Under the pieces are notes generated by a model. It was given only the letters and a program-made list of their open reading frames with translations. It made no database searches and was not told where the DNA came from. A stretch of 64,000 bases of DNA, taken from assembly GCF_005233875.1 (NCBI RefSeq), contig NZ_SZPZ01000004.1, positions 186,001 to 250,000 on the forward strand, given 5' to 3'. Shown here one piece after another: positions 1-11,112 of the stretch. Every line of letters starts with the position of its first letter. Position 1 is the stretch's first letter. The position numbers and the translations under genes were made by a program. This DNA comes from Kribbella jiaozuonensis (lineage in GTDB: Bacteria > Actinomycetota > Actinomycetes > Propionibacteriales > Kribbellaceae).

Positions 1-1705
1 GCAGCAGCTTCTCCCGTTCGCCCTCCTGCAGGCGGCTGACCGGGATGCCCGTCCACCGCGACACGATCGAAGCGATCTCTTCCTCGGTCACGACCTCGCG
101 TAACAGCCGGTTGCCGTGCTGCTTCTTCGCCAATCGCTCCTCCTCGGCCGCGAGCTGACGTTCGAGCTCCGGTAGCCGGCCGTGCCGCAGTTCCGCTGCC
201 CGGTTCAGGTCGTAGTCGCGCTCGGCCTGCTCGGCCTCCTGCCGGACCTGCTCCATCTCCTGCCGCAGCGTCTGGACCTTGCGCAACGCCTGCCGTTCCG
301 CCTCCCACTGCGCGTGCATCGCGTCAGCCTCGGCTCGTACATCGGCCAGTTCCTTTCGCAGTTCGTCCAGCCGCTGCCGACTGGCGGCGTCCTCCTCCTT
401 GGCCAGCGCGGCCTCCTCGATCTCCAGCCGGCGTACCCGCCTGGTCAGCTCATCCAGCTCGGCCGGCATCGAGTCGATCTCGGTCCGCAGCATCGCGCAC
501 GCCTCGTCCACCAGGTCGATCGCCTTGTCCGGCAGGAACCGGTCGGAGATGTACCGGTGGCTCAGTACGACGGCTGCGACCATCGCTGCGTCCTGGATCT
601 TCACGCCGTGGAAGACCTCCAGCCGCTCACGCAAGCCGCGCAGGATCGAAATCGCGTCCTCGACCGTCGGCTCGTCGACGACCACCGGCTGGAACCGGCG
701 TTCCAGTGCCGCGTCCTTCTCGACGTGCATCCGGTACTCGTCCAGCGTGGTCGCGCCGATCATGTGCAACTCACCGCGGGCCAGCATCGGCTTCAGCATG
801 TTGCCCGCATCCATCGCGCCCTCGGTCGCGCCCGCACCCACCACCGTGTGCAACTCGTCGACGAACAACAAGATCCGGCCCTCCGCCGCCTTCACCTCGT
901 TGAGCACGGCCTTGAACCGTTCCTCGAACTCCCCGCGGTACTTGGCCCCGGCAACCAGTGAAGCCATGTCCAGCGCGAACACGGTCCGGTCCCGCAACCC
1001 CTCCGGTACGTCGCCGTTGGCGATTCGTTGCGCGAGACCCTCGACGATCGCGGTCTTGCCGACGCCCGGGTCGCCGATCAGCACGGGGTTGTTCTTGGTC
1101 TTGCGGGACAGAATCTGCACAACGCGGCGGATCTCGTTGTCCCGGCCGATGACCGGGTCCAACCGGCCCTCCGACGCGTCCTTGACCAGGTCCCGGCCGT
1201 ATTTCTCCAACGCCTCGTACGACGCTTCCGGCATCGCCGAGGTGACCCGTTGGTTCCCCCGTACGGCGGTCAGCGCCGAGAGGAAGCCGTCCCGGGTCAA
1301 CCCCTGCTCGGCGAGCAGCCGCCCGGACGCGCTCTGCCGGCCCTCGTCCAGCAACGCGATCACGAGGTGCTCGATCGAGACGTACTCGTCCTTGAGCCGC
1401 TTGGCCTCCCGATCCGCGGCGTCGAGAAGCCGCGACAACCTCTGGGTGATCAACACCTGGCCGGGCTCCGCGCCGGGACCGCTGACCTTGGGACGCCGGC
1501 TCAGCTCCTGTTCCAATCTGTCCCGCAGCTCGTCCGGATCCGCACCGGCCTGGGCCAACAGCCTCGGGGTCAGACCGTCTGATTGCTCCAGCAGCGCCAG
1601 CAGCAAGTGCTCGCCGTCGATCTGACTGTGCCCGAACCGCAGGGCTTTCGTCTGAGCGTCGTGCAGAGCCTCCTGCGACTTCTGCGTGAGGCGGTTCATA
1701 TCCAT
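1..1705 (-). CDS. clpB: ClpB disaggregase (N-terminal two thirds, cut by window edge)
   Basis: Hsp100 AAA+ disaggregase that works with DnaK to rescue aggregated proteins. About 568 residues are visible: the Clp N-domain repeats, the first AAA module with Walker A GDPGVGKT near residue 210 followed by the HTVVGAG sensor region, the charged coiled-coil middle domain, and the conserved stretch SRWTGIPVSRL just before the window edge. The second AAA module lies outside. The start at 1705 is preferred because AGGAG sits seven bases upstream. An ATG two codons later (1699) forms an ATGA overlap with the end of the upstream cbpM-like gene. It is last in the dnaK operon as far as can be seen. Identification is certain. 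Confidence 0.96.
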   Translation of the reverse strand, partial: MDMNRLTQKSQEALHDAQTKALRFGHSQIDGEHLLLALLEQSDGLTPRLLAQAGADPDELRDRLEQELSRRPKVSGPGAEPGQVLITQRLSRLLDAADREAKRLKDEYVSIEHLVIALLDEGRQSASGRLLAEQGLTRDGFLSALTAVRGNQRVTSAMPEASYEALEKYGRDLVKDASEGRLDPVIGRDNEIRRVVQILSRKTKNNPVLIGDPGVGKTAIVEGLAQRIANGDVPEGLRDRTVFALDMASLVAGAKYRGEFEERFKAVLNEVKAAEGRILLFVDELHTVVGAGATEGAMDAGNMLKPMLARGELHMIGATTLDEYRMHVEKDAALERRFQPVVVDEPTVEDAISILRGLRERLEVFHGVKIQDAAMVAAVVLSHRYISDRFLPDKAIDLVDEACAMLRTEIDSMPAELDELTRRVRRLEIEEAALAKEEDAASRQRLDELRKELADVRAEADAMHAQWEAERQALRKVQTLRQEMEQVRQEAEQAERDYDLNRAAELRHGRLPELERQLAAEEERLAKKQHGNRLLREVVTEEEIASIVSRWTGIPVSRLQEGEREKLL

Positions 1706-2004
1706 GTCCTGGCTCCTCTTCCGACGAAACGTCTGCGCTCTGCTTCCAGCACGGCGATGCGATCCAGCAGGTCCATCACCAGGCCCAGCGCCGCATAGTT
1801 CAGGTCGAGCCCGGCCCGGAGTCGCTGGATCCGGGCCACCCGGCTCAGCTGCGACGGCCCGAACCACAACTCACCGGTGCCGTCGGTCGTTGCCTCGAGC
1901 AACCCCAGGGCGACGAACCGCCTCAGCAGTTCGGGATGTGCGCCGGTCACCCGCGCGAAGTTCTCCAGCGCGAACCGGCTGGGCCTGGTCAACTGGTGGC
2001 TCAT
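1696..2004 (-). CDS. cbpM: CbpM/HspR-like MerR-family chaperone modulator
   Basis: 102-residue protein with a MerR-type winged-helix core (about residues 9-75) and a short helical tail. It lies immediately after a DnaJ that lacks a zinc finger, the arrangement of CbpA with its modulator CbpM in proteobacteria. In actinobacteria this slot usually holds HspR, the repressor of the dnaK operon, also MerR-like. I see no clear HAIR element (CTTGAGT-N7-ACTCAAG) before dnaK, and the protein has a CbpM-like pattern (recognition helix, then LDLNYAALGLVMDLL), so I favour a CbpM-type partner that binds the J-protein. A DNA-binding repressor remains possible. The start overlaps the cbpA-like stop as ATGA, so translation is coupled. 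Confidence 0.75.
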   Translation of the reverse strand: MSHQLTRPSRFALENFARVTGAHPELLRRFVALGLLEATTDGTGELWFGPSQLSRVARIQRLRAGLDLNYAALGLVMDLLDRIAVLEAERRRFVGRGARTWI

Positions 2005-2954
2005 GACCGCCTCCTCGGGTCGAACTTCGACGTCCCGGCCAATTCCTCGAACAGGCGCCTCTCCTCGCGGGTGAGCCTCGGGGGAACCATCAATCTGACC
2101 TCGGCGTACAGGTCACCCGGCGTTCCACGGGGGTTCGGAAGACCGCGGCCTTTGAGCCGGAGCCTGCGTCCGCTCGAGCTGGCCTTCGGCACCTTCACCG
2201 TCGCCTCACCACCAGGAGTCTCGATCGACACCGAGGCACCCAGAGCCCCCTCCCACACAGCGAGCGGCAGGTCGACGGTGAGGTCACGACCAGAGACCCG
2301 GTACCGCGGATGGCTTGCGATCCGGACCACCAGGTACAGGTCTCCGGCGGGTGCGCCACCGGTGCCCTGGCCGCCCTGCGCGCCGAGCCGGATCCGCTGA
2401 CCGTTCACCACGCCGGCCGGGATCTTGACGTCGATGGTCCGGTCCGCACCGGTAGGACCGTGCACGGTCAGTTTCCGGTTGCCGCCGCGGTAGGCCTCCT
2501 CGACGGTCAGCTCCAGCTCGACCTCCTGGTCCGAGCCCGGAATCCGGCCCCAGCCGCGCCGGGTCCGGCCGCCGAACACCCCGCCGAGCAGGTCGTCCAG
2601 ATCGATGCCCTCGGCATCGAACTGCGTCCCTCCGGTATCCCAGGTACCGTCCCGGGCCCGGCCGCCGCCCCCGGGCCGGCCGGCACCGGCGCGGGACCGG
2701 GCGTAGGTGTCGGGGTCGACGTCGGGAGGCACCCGGCGGAAGTCGTCACCGAACGCGTCGTACCGCTTGCGCTGTTGGGGATCCGACAGTACGTCGTAAG
2801 CCTCGGAGACCTGCTTGAACCGTTCCTCCGCGTCGGGGTCCTTGTTCACGTCCGGGTGGTACTTGCGAGCGAGCCGACGGTAGGACTTCTGGATCTCGTC
2901 GGCGCTTGCGTCCCGCGAGACCCCGAGGGTCGCGTAGAAGTCCGGGCTGGGCAT
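2001..2954 (-). CDS. cbpA: DnaJ-family co-chaperone without zinc finger (CbpA type)
   Basis: 317 residues. The J-domain covers residues 4-70 with the HPD motif in RKYHPDVNKDP, followed by a Gly/Arg-rich linker (about 85-125) and two beta-rich C-terminal substrate-binding domains. The four CxxCxGxG zinc repeats of classical DnaJ are absent, so this is a class II (CbpA-like) J-protein that stimulates DnaK ATPase activity. It is coupled on both sides: its ATG overlaps the grpE stop as TGATG, and its stop overlaps the next gene as ATGA. A genome of this type normally has another, zinc-containing DnaJ, so this may be a secondary chaperone operon. Confidence 0.93.
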   Translation of the reverse strand: MPSPDFYATLGVSRDASADEIQKSYRRLARKYHPDVNKDPDAEERFKQVSEAYDVLSDPQQRKRYDAFGDDFRRVPPDVDPDTYARSRAGAGRPGGGGRARDGTWDTGGTQFDAEGIDLDDLLGGVFGGRTRRGWGRIPGSDQEVELELTVEEAYRGGNRKLTVHGPTGADRTIDVKIPAGVVNGQRIRLGAQGGQGTGGAPAGDLYLVVRIASHPRYRVSGRDLTVDLPLAVWEGALGASVSIETPGGEATVKVPKASSSGRRLRLKGRGLPNPRGTPGDLYAEVRLMVPPRLTREERRLFEELAGTSKFDPRRRS

Positions 2955-3451
2955 CAGCCCTCCTCCGCGGCGACGACCACGCCGGCCGGACGAAGCACCC
3001 GTTTCCCGTCGCCGTACCGCGGCCGGACGACGTGCACGATCGTGCCGGCCGGTACCTCAGGGCTGGGCGTCGTGCCGACTGCCTCGTGCAGCGCCGGGTC
3101 GAAGGGTTTCCCGCTGTCGTCGGCCTGGGGGTAGCCGAGTCCGGACAGTACTGCGAGGGCCTGGTCCCGGACGGCCCGGATACCTTCGAGAATCGCCTCG
3201 TCGCCGGCGTCGGCGTGCTCCAGCGCCAACTCCAGGTTGTCGACGACCGGCAGCCAACTGGCGGCGACCAGGGCGCGTTCGGTGTCCCGCTGCTGTCCGG
3301 ATTCCCGCGCTACCCGCTTCCGGAAGTTGTCCAGCTCGGCCGCTGTGCGCCGCCATCTGTCTTCCATCTCGGCGGCCTGCTCGCGTGCCTCCTCCAGGGC
3401 CTCGTCGACTCGTGACGGCGCCGCACCGGTATCGGTCTCCTGATCGGCCAT
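2954..3451 (-). CDS. grpE: GrpE nucleotide exchange factor
   Basis: 165-residue nucleotide exchange factor for DnaK. An N-terminal long helix (about residues 13-60, including EMEDRWRRTAAELDNFRKR) leads into the four-helix region and a C-terminal beta domain carrying the typical family motif FDPALHEAVG. It starts six bases after the dnaK stop and overlaps the following J-protein gene by one base (TGATG), so the order dnaK-grpE-dnaJ is translationally tight. The length is slightly short for an actinobacterial GrpE because the acidic N-terminal tail is brief. Role and identity are clear from motif and context. Confidence 0.95.
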   Translation of the reverse strand: MADQETDTGAAPSRVDEALEEAREQAAEMEDRWRRTAAELDNFRKRVARESGQQRDTERALVAASWLPVVDNLELALEHADAGDEAILEGIRAVRDQALAVLSGLGYPQADDSGKPFDPALHEAVGTTPSPEVPAGTIVHVVRPRYGDGKRVLRPAGVVVAAEEG

Positions 3452-3456
3452 TCGGA

Positions 3457-5331
<1,875 letters not shown>

Positions 5332-5391
5332 GGTCTTCCTCCTGTGTGCTCCGGGCCTTCGTCTGTTTTGTCACGGACAAACCCAACCTGG

Positions 5392-5408
5392 CTTCCTGGG
5401 GCAGGAAG
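5392..5408. promoter_or_regulatory. Inverted repeat upstream of dnaK (candidate operator)
   Basis: CTTCCTGGGGCAGGAAG has perfect 7-base arms around a 3-base centre and lies 61-77 bases before the dnaK start. It matches neither the HAIR consensus nor CIRCE. It is a candidate site for local control of the chaperone operon, possibly by the MerR-like gene in the same operon. Inference from position and symmetry only. Confidence 0.35.
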
Positions 5409-5454
5409 CACATCCCCAGAACATGTGGTTCGGGCTGCCGGCCGCTCCAGCCGA

Positions 5455-5940
5455 TCACTCGGCGCCACGGGTGGGCATCTGGTTCAGCATCTCGGCGGCA
5501 CGAGCTGCGTGCTCCCGCACGCAGTAGAGCTCGTACCGGCTCGCCACGGTGATCCCGGAGGTGGAGAAATCACGCTGACCGAAGGTGAACAGATGCGCGA
5601 CGAATCCAAGGACCGCCCCGAAGATCGCCCCGTAGAACAACCCCCAGAGCAGGATCACCACAACGCCGGTGCCGCTGTCGGCGAACAATGACAGCAACAG
5701 GCCGACCAGCGCACCGAACCAGGCGCCGGAGCCTGCACCGGCCAGTGCTGCCTTCCATTTCGTCATTCGGCCGAGGACCCGCTCGACCTGTTTCAGGTCG
5801 GAGCCGACGATGGTGATGTTCTCGACCGGGAAGCCGTTGTCCGACAGGTAGTCCACCGCGCGCTGGGCCTCGGCGTAGCTGGTGAAGGAAGCGATGCTCT
5901 GACCGCGGATGAGGGCAGGCGTCTGCTGAGGCGTGGTCAT
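5455..5940 (-). CDS. General stress protein 17M/YflT-like membrane protein
   Basis: 161 residues with the start at 5940, chosen for AGAAGGGA eight bases upstream; an upstream in-frame extension has no ribosome site. The N-terminal 75 residues (ASFTSYAEAQRAVDYLSDNGF, then ENITIVGSDLKQVE) match the general stress protein 17M domain, which resembles YflT. Two hydrophobic glycine-rich segments follow (about 78-97 and 103-128), the pattern of the many small actinobacterial membrane proteins with this domain. A soluble C-terminal tail holds YELYCVREHAARA. It stands alone, reading leftwards behind the dnaK operon promoter region. Role: probably envelope stress, mechanism unknown. Confidence 0.85.
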   Translation of the reverse strand: MTTPQQTPALIRGQSIASFTSYAEAQRAVDYLSDNGFPVENITIVGSDLKQVERVLGRMTKWKAALAGAGSGAWFGALVGLLLSLFADSGTGVVVILLWGLFYGAIFGAVLGFVAHLFTFGQRDFSTSGITVASRYELYCVREHAARAAEMLNQMPTRGAE

Positions 5941-6267
5941 GACAGGTCCCTTCTGACGGGGTCGGCGCCGCCACCCTTTCGCCACGACGCCCACGACACA
6001 TCCCTGATTCAGGTGGTTTCTGCTCCCGGCGGCCGGCGACGGCGTACCTGCGATCAACTCAGACGCACCCGTGCCCAGGACTGCGCAGAACCGGGATGCG
6101 CGGGGTCGTCCCCCGTCGGAGGCTGACAAGGAGGACGGGATGGTTGCGTCGCCGGACCCGTTCGTGGGGGCGCTTCCGCCACGAGGTGGTGCTGGGCGCC
6201 GATGTCGACGAGGACGGGGTCGCCTGGATGCGGAGGCCGAGAAAGTCGGTGCTCGATCCGGGCAGTT

Positions 6268-6720
6268 CTAGGCCGGCCGGCCGGGTTGCTCGGCGGCGAA
6301 CATCCATTCCTGCTTCTGCAGCCCGCCGGTGATCCCTATGACCAGTTCCTGGGTGACCAGGTCGACCACGCCGAGCTTCGCGATCCTGGTCTGGTTGTTC
6401 TCGACGACCTTCTCCAGCCTCTCGACGATGAGCGACGCCACTTTCGTACTGTCAATCGAGCCGCTCGGGAAGCTGGCAAAAGGCGTTCTCGCCGCAACCG
6501 TCTCAACCCTCGCATCGGCGGCGACTCCGATCGTCGTCAGGCGCTCGGCGACGTCGTCGGACCAAAGCCTGAGGTCATCGGCGAGTACGTCGAGCTGCGT
6601 GTGGAGTTGCCTGAACCACATGCCACTGACATTCCAATGTGCCTGCTTCGCGGTGAGTGCGAGATCTACCAACTCGATCAGCAAAGGGGCTAGTTCTTGT
6701 CCGACAGCCTGCCGCTCCAT
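6268..6720 (-). CDS. dps: Dps-family DNA-binding ferritin
   Basis: 150-residue Dps/starvation ferritin that oxidises and stores iron and protects DNA. The ferroxidase signature is visible: AKQAHWNVSG supplies the first His/Trp pair, and the following helix LHTQLDVLADDLRLWSDDVAERL supplies the acidic ligands. The short N-terminus has few basic residues, so DNA binding by the tail is not evident. It lies between an envelope stress gene and a large LuxR-type regulator on the same strand, with an 80-base gap upstream, so a separate promoter is likely. Identity is firm. Confidence 0.93.
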   Translation of the reverse strand: MERQAVGQELAPLLIELVDLALTAKQAHWNVSGMWFRQLHTQLDVLADDLRLWSDDVAERLTTIGVAADARVETVAARTPFASFPSGSIDSTKVASLIVERLEKVVENNQTRIAKLGVVDLVTQELVIGITGGLQKQEWMFAAEQPGRPA

Positions 6721-6799
6721 AGCTCTACTCCTGCCTGAGGGTCATCTCATCTTCGCGAGCACCTCGGCCCGCGGCATCCCGCGACTGCGTAGAGCGCGA

Positions 6800-9619
6800 T
6801 CACCCATCGATCGACGGTTCGCGGGTCAGGACGAGGCGGGTCAGTTCGACCCGGGACCGGATGTCGAGCTTGCGAAACACGTGCCGTAGGTGTGACTCCA
6901 CCGTGTGGGGGGACACGTTGAGCTCGTCCGCGATGGCACGGTTGGTGAGTCCGGTCGCAGCTAGTCGCGCGACTCGCAGCTCGGCCGCCGTCATGCTCGC
7001 CCAGCCGAAGGCGGGCTGCCCGACTACCGGCACTCGTCCGGCTGTGACCGCCTCGGCCAGGCGCTCTCGGGCGCGCTGAGCTAGCGCGACCGCGCCGACG
7101 CCGTCGTACTCGGCAAGTGCCATTGCGAGCTCCTCGACGGCCTCCGCCCACCGACTTCGCTGCTGCAGGGCGCGTGCGGCATCCTCAGCGGCACGCGCCC
7201 GGGCCAGAGGCCGAGGACTCACTTCGAACGCCCGCGCAGCCTCTACCAGACGGTCGACGTCATCGTCGAGCAGGCCGCCGGCCTGAGTAGCCGCCGCGTC
7301 GAAGGAGATCACGCCGGTGTTGATGTGGCCGAGGCGCTCCGTCGCCTCGGCGGCCACACCCGCCCGCTCCGCGTCGTTCGCTCGCATTGCCAGCCCTACC
7401 AGGAACGGTCCTGCCATGGGATCGAACGCGAGCACTTGCAGGCCGTCCGGCAGCTGATCACATGCCGAGGCCAGATCTGCGAGCACACGCGAAGGGTCCT
7501 CGCCGGCCGTGTCGTCGAGCACTGCCGTCGCCCATGCCAACCGCTGGGCCCCGACACTCCTTGGCTCACCTACCACACTGATCCCACGTCGCAACTGGCG
7601 GCGCCCCGGCCCGAACTCACCGCGATAGGCGTAAGCCTCCGCGATTACGGCGCACAACTCGGGCACCTGCGTCCATGAGTCCAGCTCCTCGGCTCGGATC
7701 AGGCCCGCAGTGCCTTCGGCAACGGCATCGTCCAGCCGGCCCCGATGCAGCTGGAGCATCGCACGGCAGGTGTAGCCGAACACGTCCATGCCGGGCGCGC
7801 CCCCCGATCGGTTCCCGGCATCGAAGGCAGCCTGTGCCTCCTCGAAGCGATCGAGCGCCATCAGCGTGCGCCCCCGCGTCCAACAGGTTTCAGGACAATG
7901 CGCCTCCGCCGTATCGGAGCCCATCACGTCGACAGCTTGATCGACCAGTTCGAGCGATCTCGTCAAGCGGCCGCGCACCCGCTCGGCCGCACCCATCGTC
8001 AGCAGAGCCCGGCCAACGCGAACCGGCGTCCTGCCGACCGTGATCGCCTGTTCGCCTGCCCGCAGCGCCGCGGTGGCGTCGCCGGCCAACAGATGCGCCT
8101 TCGAGGCTGCGGCGAACAGCAGGGCTCGCGTCAGGTCGTCGACGCCCGGGAGGCCGAGCGCGGTCGTGGTGTGGTGCAACGCTGAGGCCGAATAACCGGC
8201 CATCCCGAGCGAATCGGCGAGTTGGCAGCGAAGCCTCGCCTCGACTTCGACTGGCAGGTCACCCTGGAAGGCGACCTCGGCGAGCGTTTGGGCATCTGCG
8301 CTCCGTCCTGCCCGGAGGAGCAGCCCGATGGCCTCCACGACACGTTGTGGGCGGTTGATATCGGCGGCCGGCATCAGGTCGACAGCCCGCAGCCGCAGGT
8401 CCCCAGCTGTGCCGGGAGCATCGGCCGAGACCTCGTCGGAGGCACGGACCAGCAATCCGACAGCATGGGCATCTCCGGGCTCGGCTCCTGTGATCACATG
8501 GGTTGCCGCCTCGGACATCGAACCGCCGGTGGCGAGTAATGCATCAGCAGCCTCCCGGTGCAGGCGCTTTCGTGCACCCTGCGGGAGCGCACAATAGACC
8601 GCCTCGCGGATGAGGGCGTGCTGGAAGCTCAACTGCGCGCCTTCCTCCACGAGCAGACCTACCCCGAGCGCCTCCTGGATCGACAGCAACAACTCAGCAA
8701 CCTTGCAGTGCATAACACGCGCGACGGGCGGTACGTCGAATGTCCGGCCGAAAATCGATGCAACGCTCAGTAGTTGCCGGGTCAGCGGACCCACCTGCAT
8801 GAGCCATCCGCGGAGCCGCTGTTCCCGGGAGGGCAGAAGCCGGGCGGACGCCGCGTCGATGATGAGCTCGTCGTCTTCGGCGAGCGCCGAGAGTAGATCC
8901 ACGACCATGGATGGGTTGCCGGCGCACTTGTCCAGCAGTTCCAGCAGCGTGGTATCCGGCACTGCACCCAGCAGATCACCGGCCACCCCCGCTACAGCCG
9001 CCGACGGCAGGGGCGCCAACTGGAGCTGGACAGCCCCGGCCGCGACCAGGTCGGATATCAACGTGTCCAACGTCGGCACGGACGGCCAGCGACGCAGGCT
9101 GAGTAGCCACATGATCGGGCTGTTCGCCAGACGTTCGGCCAGGGCCCTGACGGCGACCACCGTGAGGGAGTCCGACCACTGCATGTCGTCCAGCGTGATC
9201 AGGACAGGCTGACGGGTGGTCGTCCTCCTGAGCGCACTCTCGAGCTGGTCGATGAGCCATAAGGCACCGAAGTCGAGTACGTGCGCGGGATCGAACCTCG
9301 CATCACTGATGATCGGTGGACTGCTGCCACGCATCGCCTCGAGCAACGGTGCCAGCGGCGATGCGCGATGCACCTCGTCGGCGACGCCGGGGGCTACGGC
9401 GATCCCGACGTGCCGTGCCCAGGTCGCCGCCTCCAGCACCAGCCGGCTCTTGCCCAGGCCCGCCGTACCCTCAACGATGACGACACCCGCATGGCCGGCC
9501 GCAGCCGCGACGACGGATTCACTCAGGCGGCGGAACTCCGTCTCCCGGCCGTGTAAGGGTCTGTGCGGCATGCTGGAAGTCGCCGTACTCGGGACGTCGA
9601 ACCGCGTCGGCCGTCCCAT
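6800..9619 (-). CDS. Large LuxR-type STAND regulator (LAL family), full length
   Basis: 939 residues. The N-terminal AAA/STAND ATPase has Walker A GTAGLGKS near residue 52 and Walker B LITLDDMQWSD near 143; a long helical TPR-like middle spans about 400-860, and a C-terminal LuxR HTH covers about 870-930 (MTAAELRVARLAATGLTNRAIADEL in two parts, with SPHTVESHLRHVFRKL). This is the MalT/LAL architecture, where ligand and ATP binding drive oligomerisation and transcription activation. The start shares a base with the stop of the upstream shorter paralogue (TAATG), so the two are translationally coupled and may be co-regulators. The inducer cannot be read from sequence. Confidence 0.92.
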   Translation of the reverse strand: MGRPTRFDVPSTATSSMPHRPLHGRETEFRRLSESVVAAAAGHAGVVIVEGTAGLGKSRLVLEAATWARHVGIAVAPGVADEVHRASPLAPLLEAMRGSSPPIISDARFDPAHVLDFGALWLIDQLESALRRTTTRQPVLITLDDMQWSDSLTVVAVRALAERLANSPIMWLLSLRRWPSVPTLDTLISDLVAAGAVQLQLAPLPSAAVAGVAGDLLGAVPDTTLLELLDKCAGNPSMVVDLLSALAEDDELIIDAASARLLPSREQRLRGWLMQVGPLTRQLLSVASIFGRTFDVPPVARVMHCKVAELLLSIQEALGVGLLVEEGAQLSFQHALIREAVYCALPQGARKRLHREAADALLATGGSMSEAATHVITGAEPGDAHAVGLLVRASDEVSADAPGTAGDLRLRAVDLMPAADINRPQRVVEAIGLLLRAGRSADAQTLAEVAFQGDLPVEVEARLRCQLADSLGMAGYSASALHHTTTALGLPGVDDLTRALLFAAASKAHLLAGDATAALRAGEQAITVGRTPVRVGRALLTMGAAERVRGRLTRSLELVDQAVDVMGSDTAEAHCPETCWTRGRTLMALDRFEEAQAAFDAGNRSGGAPGMDVFGYTCRAMLQLHRGRLDDAVAEGTAGLIRAEELDSWTQVPELCAVIAEAYAYRGEFGPGRRQLRRGISVVGEPRSVGAQRLAWATAVLDDTAGEDPSRVLADLASACDQLPDGLQVLAFDPMAGPFLVGLAMRANDAERAGVAAEATERLGHINTGVISFDAAATQAGGLLDDDVDRLVEAARAFEVSPRPLARARAAEDAARALQQRSRWAEAVEELAMALAEYDGVGAVALAQRARERLAEAVTAGRVPVVGQPAFGWASMTAAELRVARLAATGLTNRAIADELNVSPHTVESHLRHVFRKLDIRSRVELTRLVLTREPSIDG

Positions 9620-10977
9620 TACATCAGCGCGTCGGCCGTGCGGTCAGCGCCCGATCGTCGATCGTGTTCGCGGTGGACCGCCGCGCGCGTCAGATCCACG
9701 CGACTTCGGACGCCGAGCTTGCGGTACACCTTGCGCAGGTGGAAGGACACGGTGTGCGGCGAGAGGAAGATCCGCGCGGCTACCTCACGGTTGGTCAGCC
9801 CTTGGGCCACCAGCTCTGCCACGGTCCGCTCCGCACCGGTCAGGGCGTCCCATGCCTCGGTGGCTGCAGCGCCGCTACACAGGCCGAGTCCCCGGGGCGC
9901 AGCCAGGGCCGTGCACACTCGACGTGTCCTGGCTACCTGACCACGCAGGGCGCCACTCACAGCCACCGGAACGCCATCAGCCACCGACTGCCGGACCAGA
10001 TCGTGGTGGAAGGCGAATACATCTTTCTCGACGGTGGTGAGCAGGTCGGCTGCGACGATCTCGTGAATCGGCGGCCGTACTTGCTCCTTCGACCAGCCGA
10101 GGAGGTCAGCGAGGTCGTCAACGCCGAACAACCGATCCAAGAACGCCGCGACGTCGAGGAGTTGGCGCGCCCGGGGGCTCAGACGCATGACCCAGTCATG
10201 GACAACACCTCGCACCTGCGCTGGTAGCTGTTCGGACAGCAGTCGTGCCCGGCCGCCGGCGATGGCGACGCCGCCCTCGTCGCGCAGTCCGTCCAGGAGG
10301 GTTCTCACAAGGAGCGGATTCCCCGCCGCACCGCGAGCCATGGCGAGTAGATCGTTGTCCGGCCGCGCGGTCAACAGGTCCCCGATGACGTCGACCACGG
10401 CATCGTCCGCCAGCGGTCCGAGTGCGATCCGGGATGCTCCCAGGTGCGCCCATTCACTGAACAACCAGTCTGTCCAGGGTTGCTGCGTCCCGGTCCGACG
10501 GACCAGCACCCAGGCGACGGGGTACTCCGCAAGCCAGGTGGGTAACTCTCGCAACGCCATGATGGTCGTCGCGTCGGCCCACTGAACATCGTCCAACGTG
10601 ATGAATACCGGACTCCGAGCGGCGAGCTTCCCGGTGTGAACCGCCAACTTTTCGAGACACGCGAGCATGTGCCCCTGGGTGGCGGATGCCCGGACAGGTC
10701 GATCGCCTGGTGGCTCGAGGTCCAGTCCGGAAAACAACGGCGCCAGCGGCGACGGCCGCGGCAACTCATCAGCATGAGCGCTCGCGAGGCTGAAACCATG
10801 GTGAGTTGCCCGCTCCTCGGCCGCGTCGAGAAGCCGGGTCTTGCCGATGCCCGGCGCACCGTCCACCAGCAGGATTGCGCCGCACCCGGTCGCCACCGAG
10901 TCGAGAAGGCTGCCAACCGACTTGAGCTCTCCCACCCGACCGCGAAGCCGACCATCCGGAGGCTTTTGCGTGTACAT
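9619..10977 (-). CDS. Short LuxR-type STAND regulator lacking the TPR middle
   Basis: 452 residues: an ATPase with Walker A GAPGIGKT near residue 40 and Walker B FITLDDVQWAD near 140, a winged-helix-like segment to about 340, then a linker directly into a LuxR HTH (about 380-440, with LTGAERTVAELVAQGLTNRE and SPHTVSFHLRKVYRKLGV). LAL regulators are normally near 900 residues; here the roughly 450-residue helical sensor region is absent although both ends are intact and in frame. It precedes and overlaps the full-length paralogue by one base. It could be a natural core regulator or an ATPase partner that relies on the neighbour for sensing. Confidence 0.88.
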   Translation of the reverse strand: MYTQKPPDGRLRGRVGELKSVGSLLDSVATGCGAILLVDGAPGIGKTRLLDAAEERATHHGFSLASAHADELPRPSPLAPLFSGLDLEPPGDRPVRASATQGHMLACLEKLAVHTGKLAARSPVFITLDDVQWADATTIMALRELPTWLAEYPVAWVLVRRTGTQQPWTDWLFSEWAHLGASRIALGPLADDAVVDVIGDLLTARPDNDLLAMARGAAGNPLLVRTLLDGLRDEGGVAIAGGRARLLSEQLPAQVRGVVHDWVMRLSPRARQLLDVAAFLDRLFGVDDLADLLGWSKEQVRPPIHEIVAADLLTTVEKDVFAFHHDLVRQSVADGVPVAVSGALRGQVARTRRVCTALAAPRGLGLCSGAAATEAWDALTGAERTVAELVAQGLTNREVAARIFLSPHTVSFHLRKVYRKLGVRSRVDLTRAAVHREHDRRSGADRTADALM

Positions 10978-11112
10978 GGGAGCCTTTCCCTATCACTCAT
11001 TGAGCGCGTCGTTGTACCTGGAGAGTCTCTCCGATAGCTGACGACCCGCTAGGGTTGTCGAGGAAGTGCCGAAGGCAACTACGCGTGCCTAGCACTCTGG
11101 CCAGCCCCAAAG

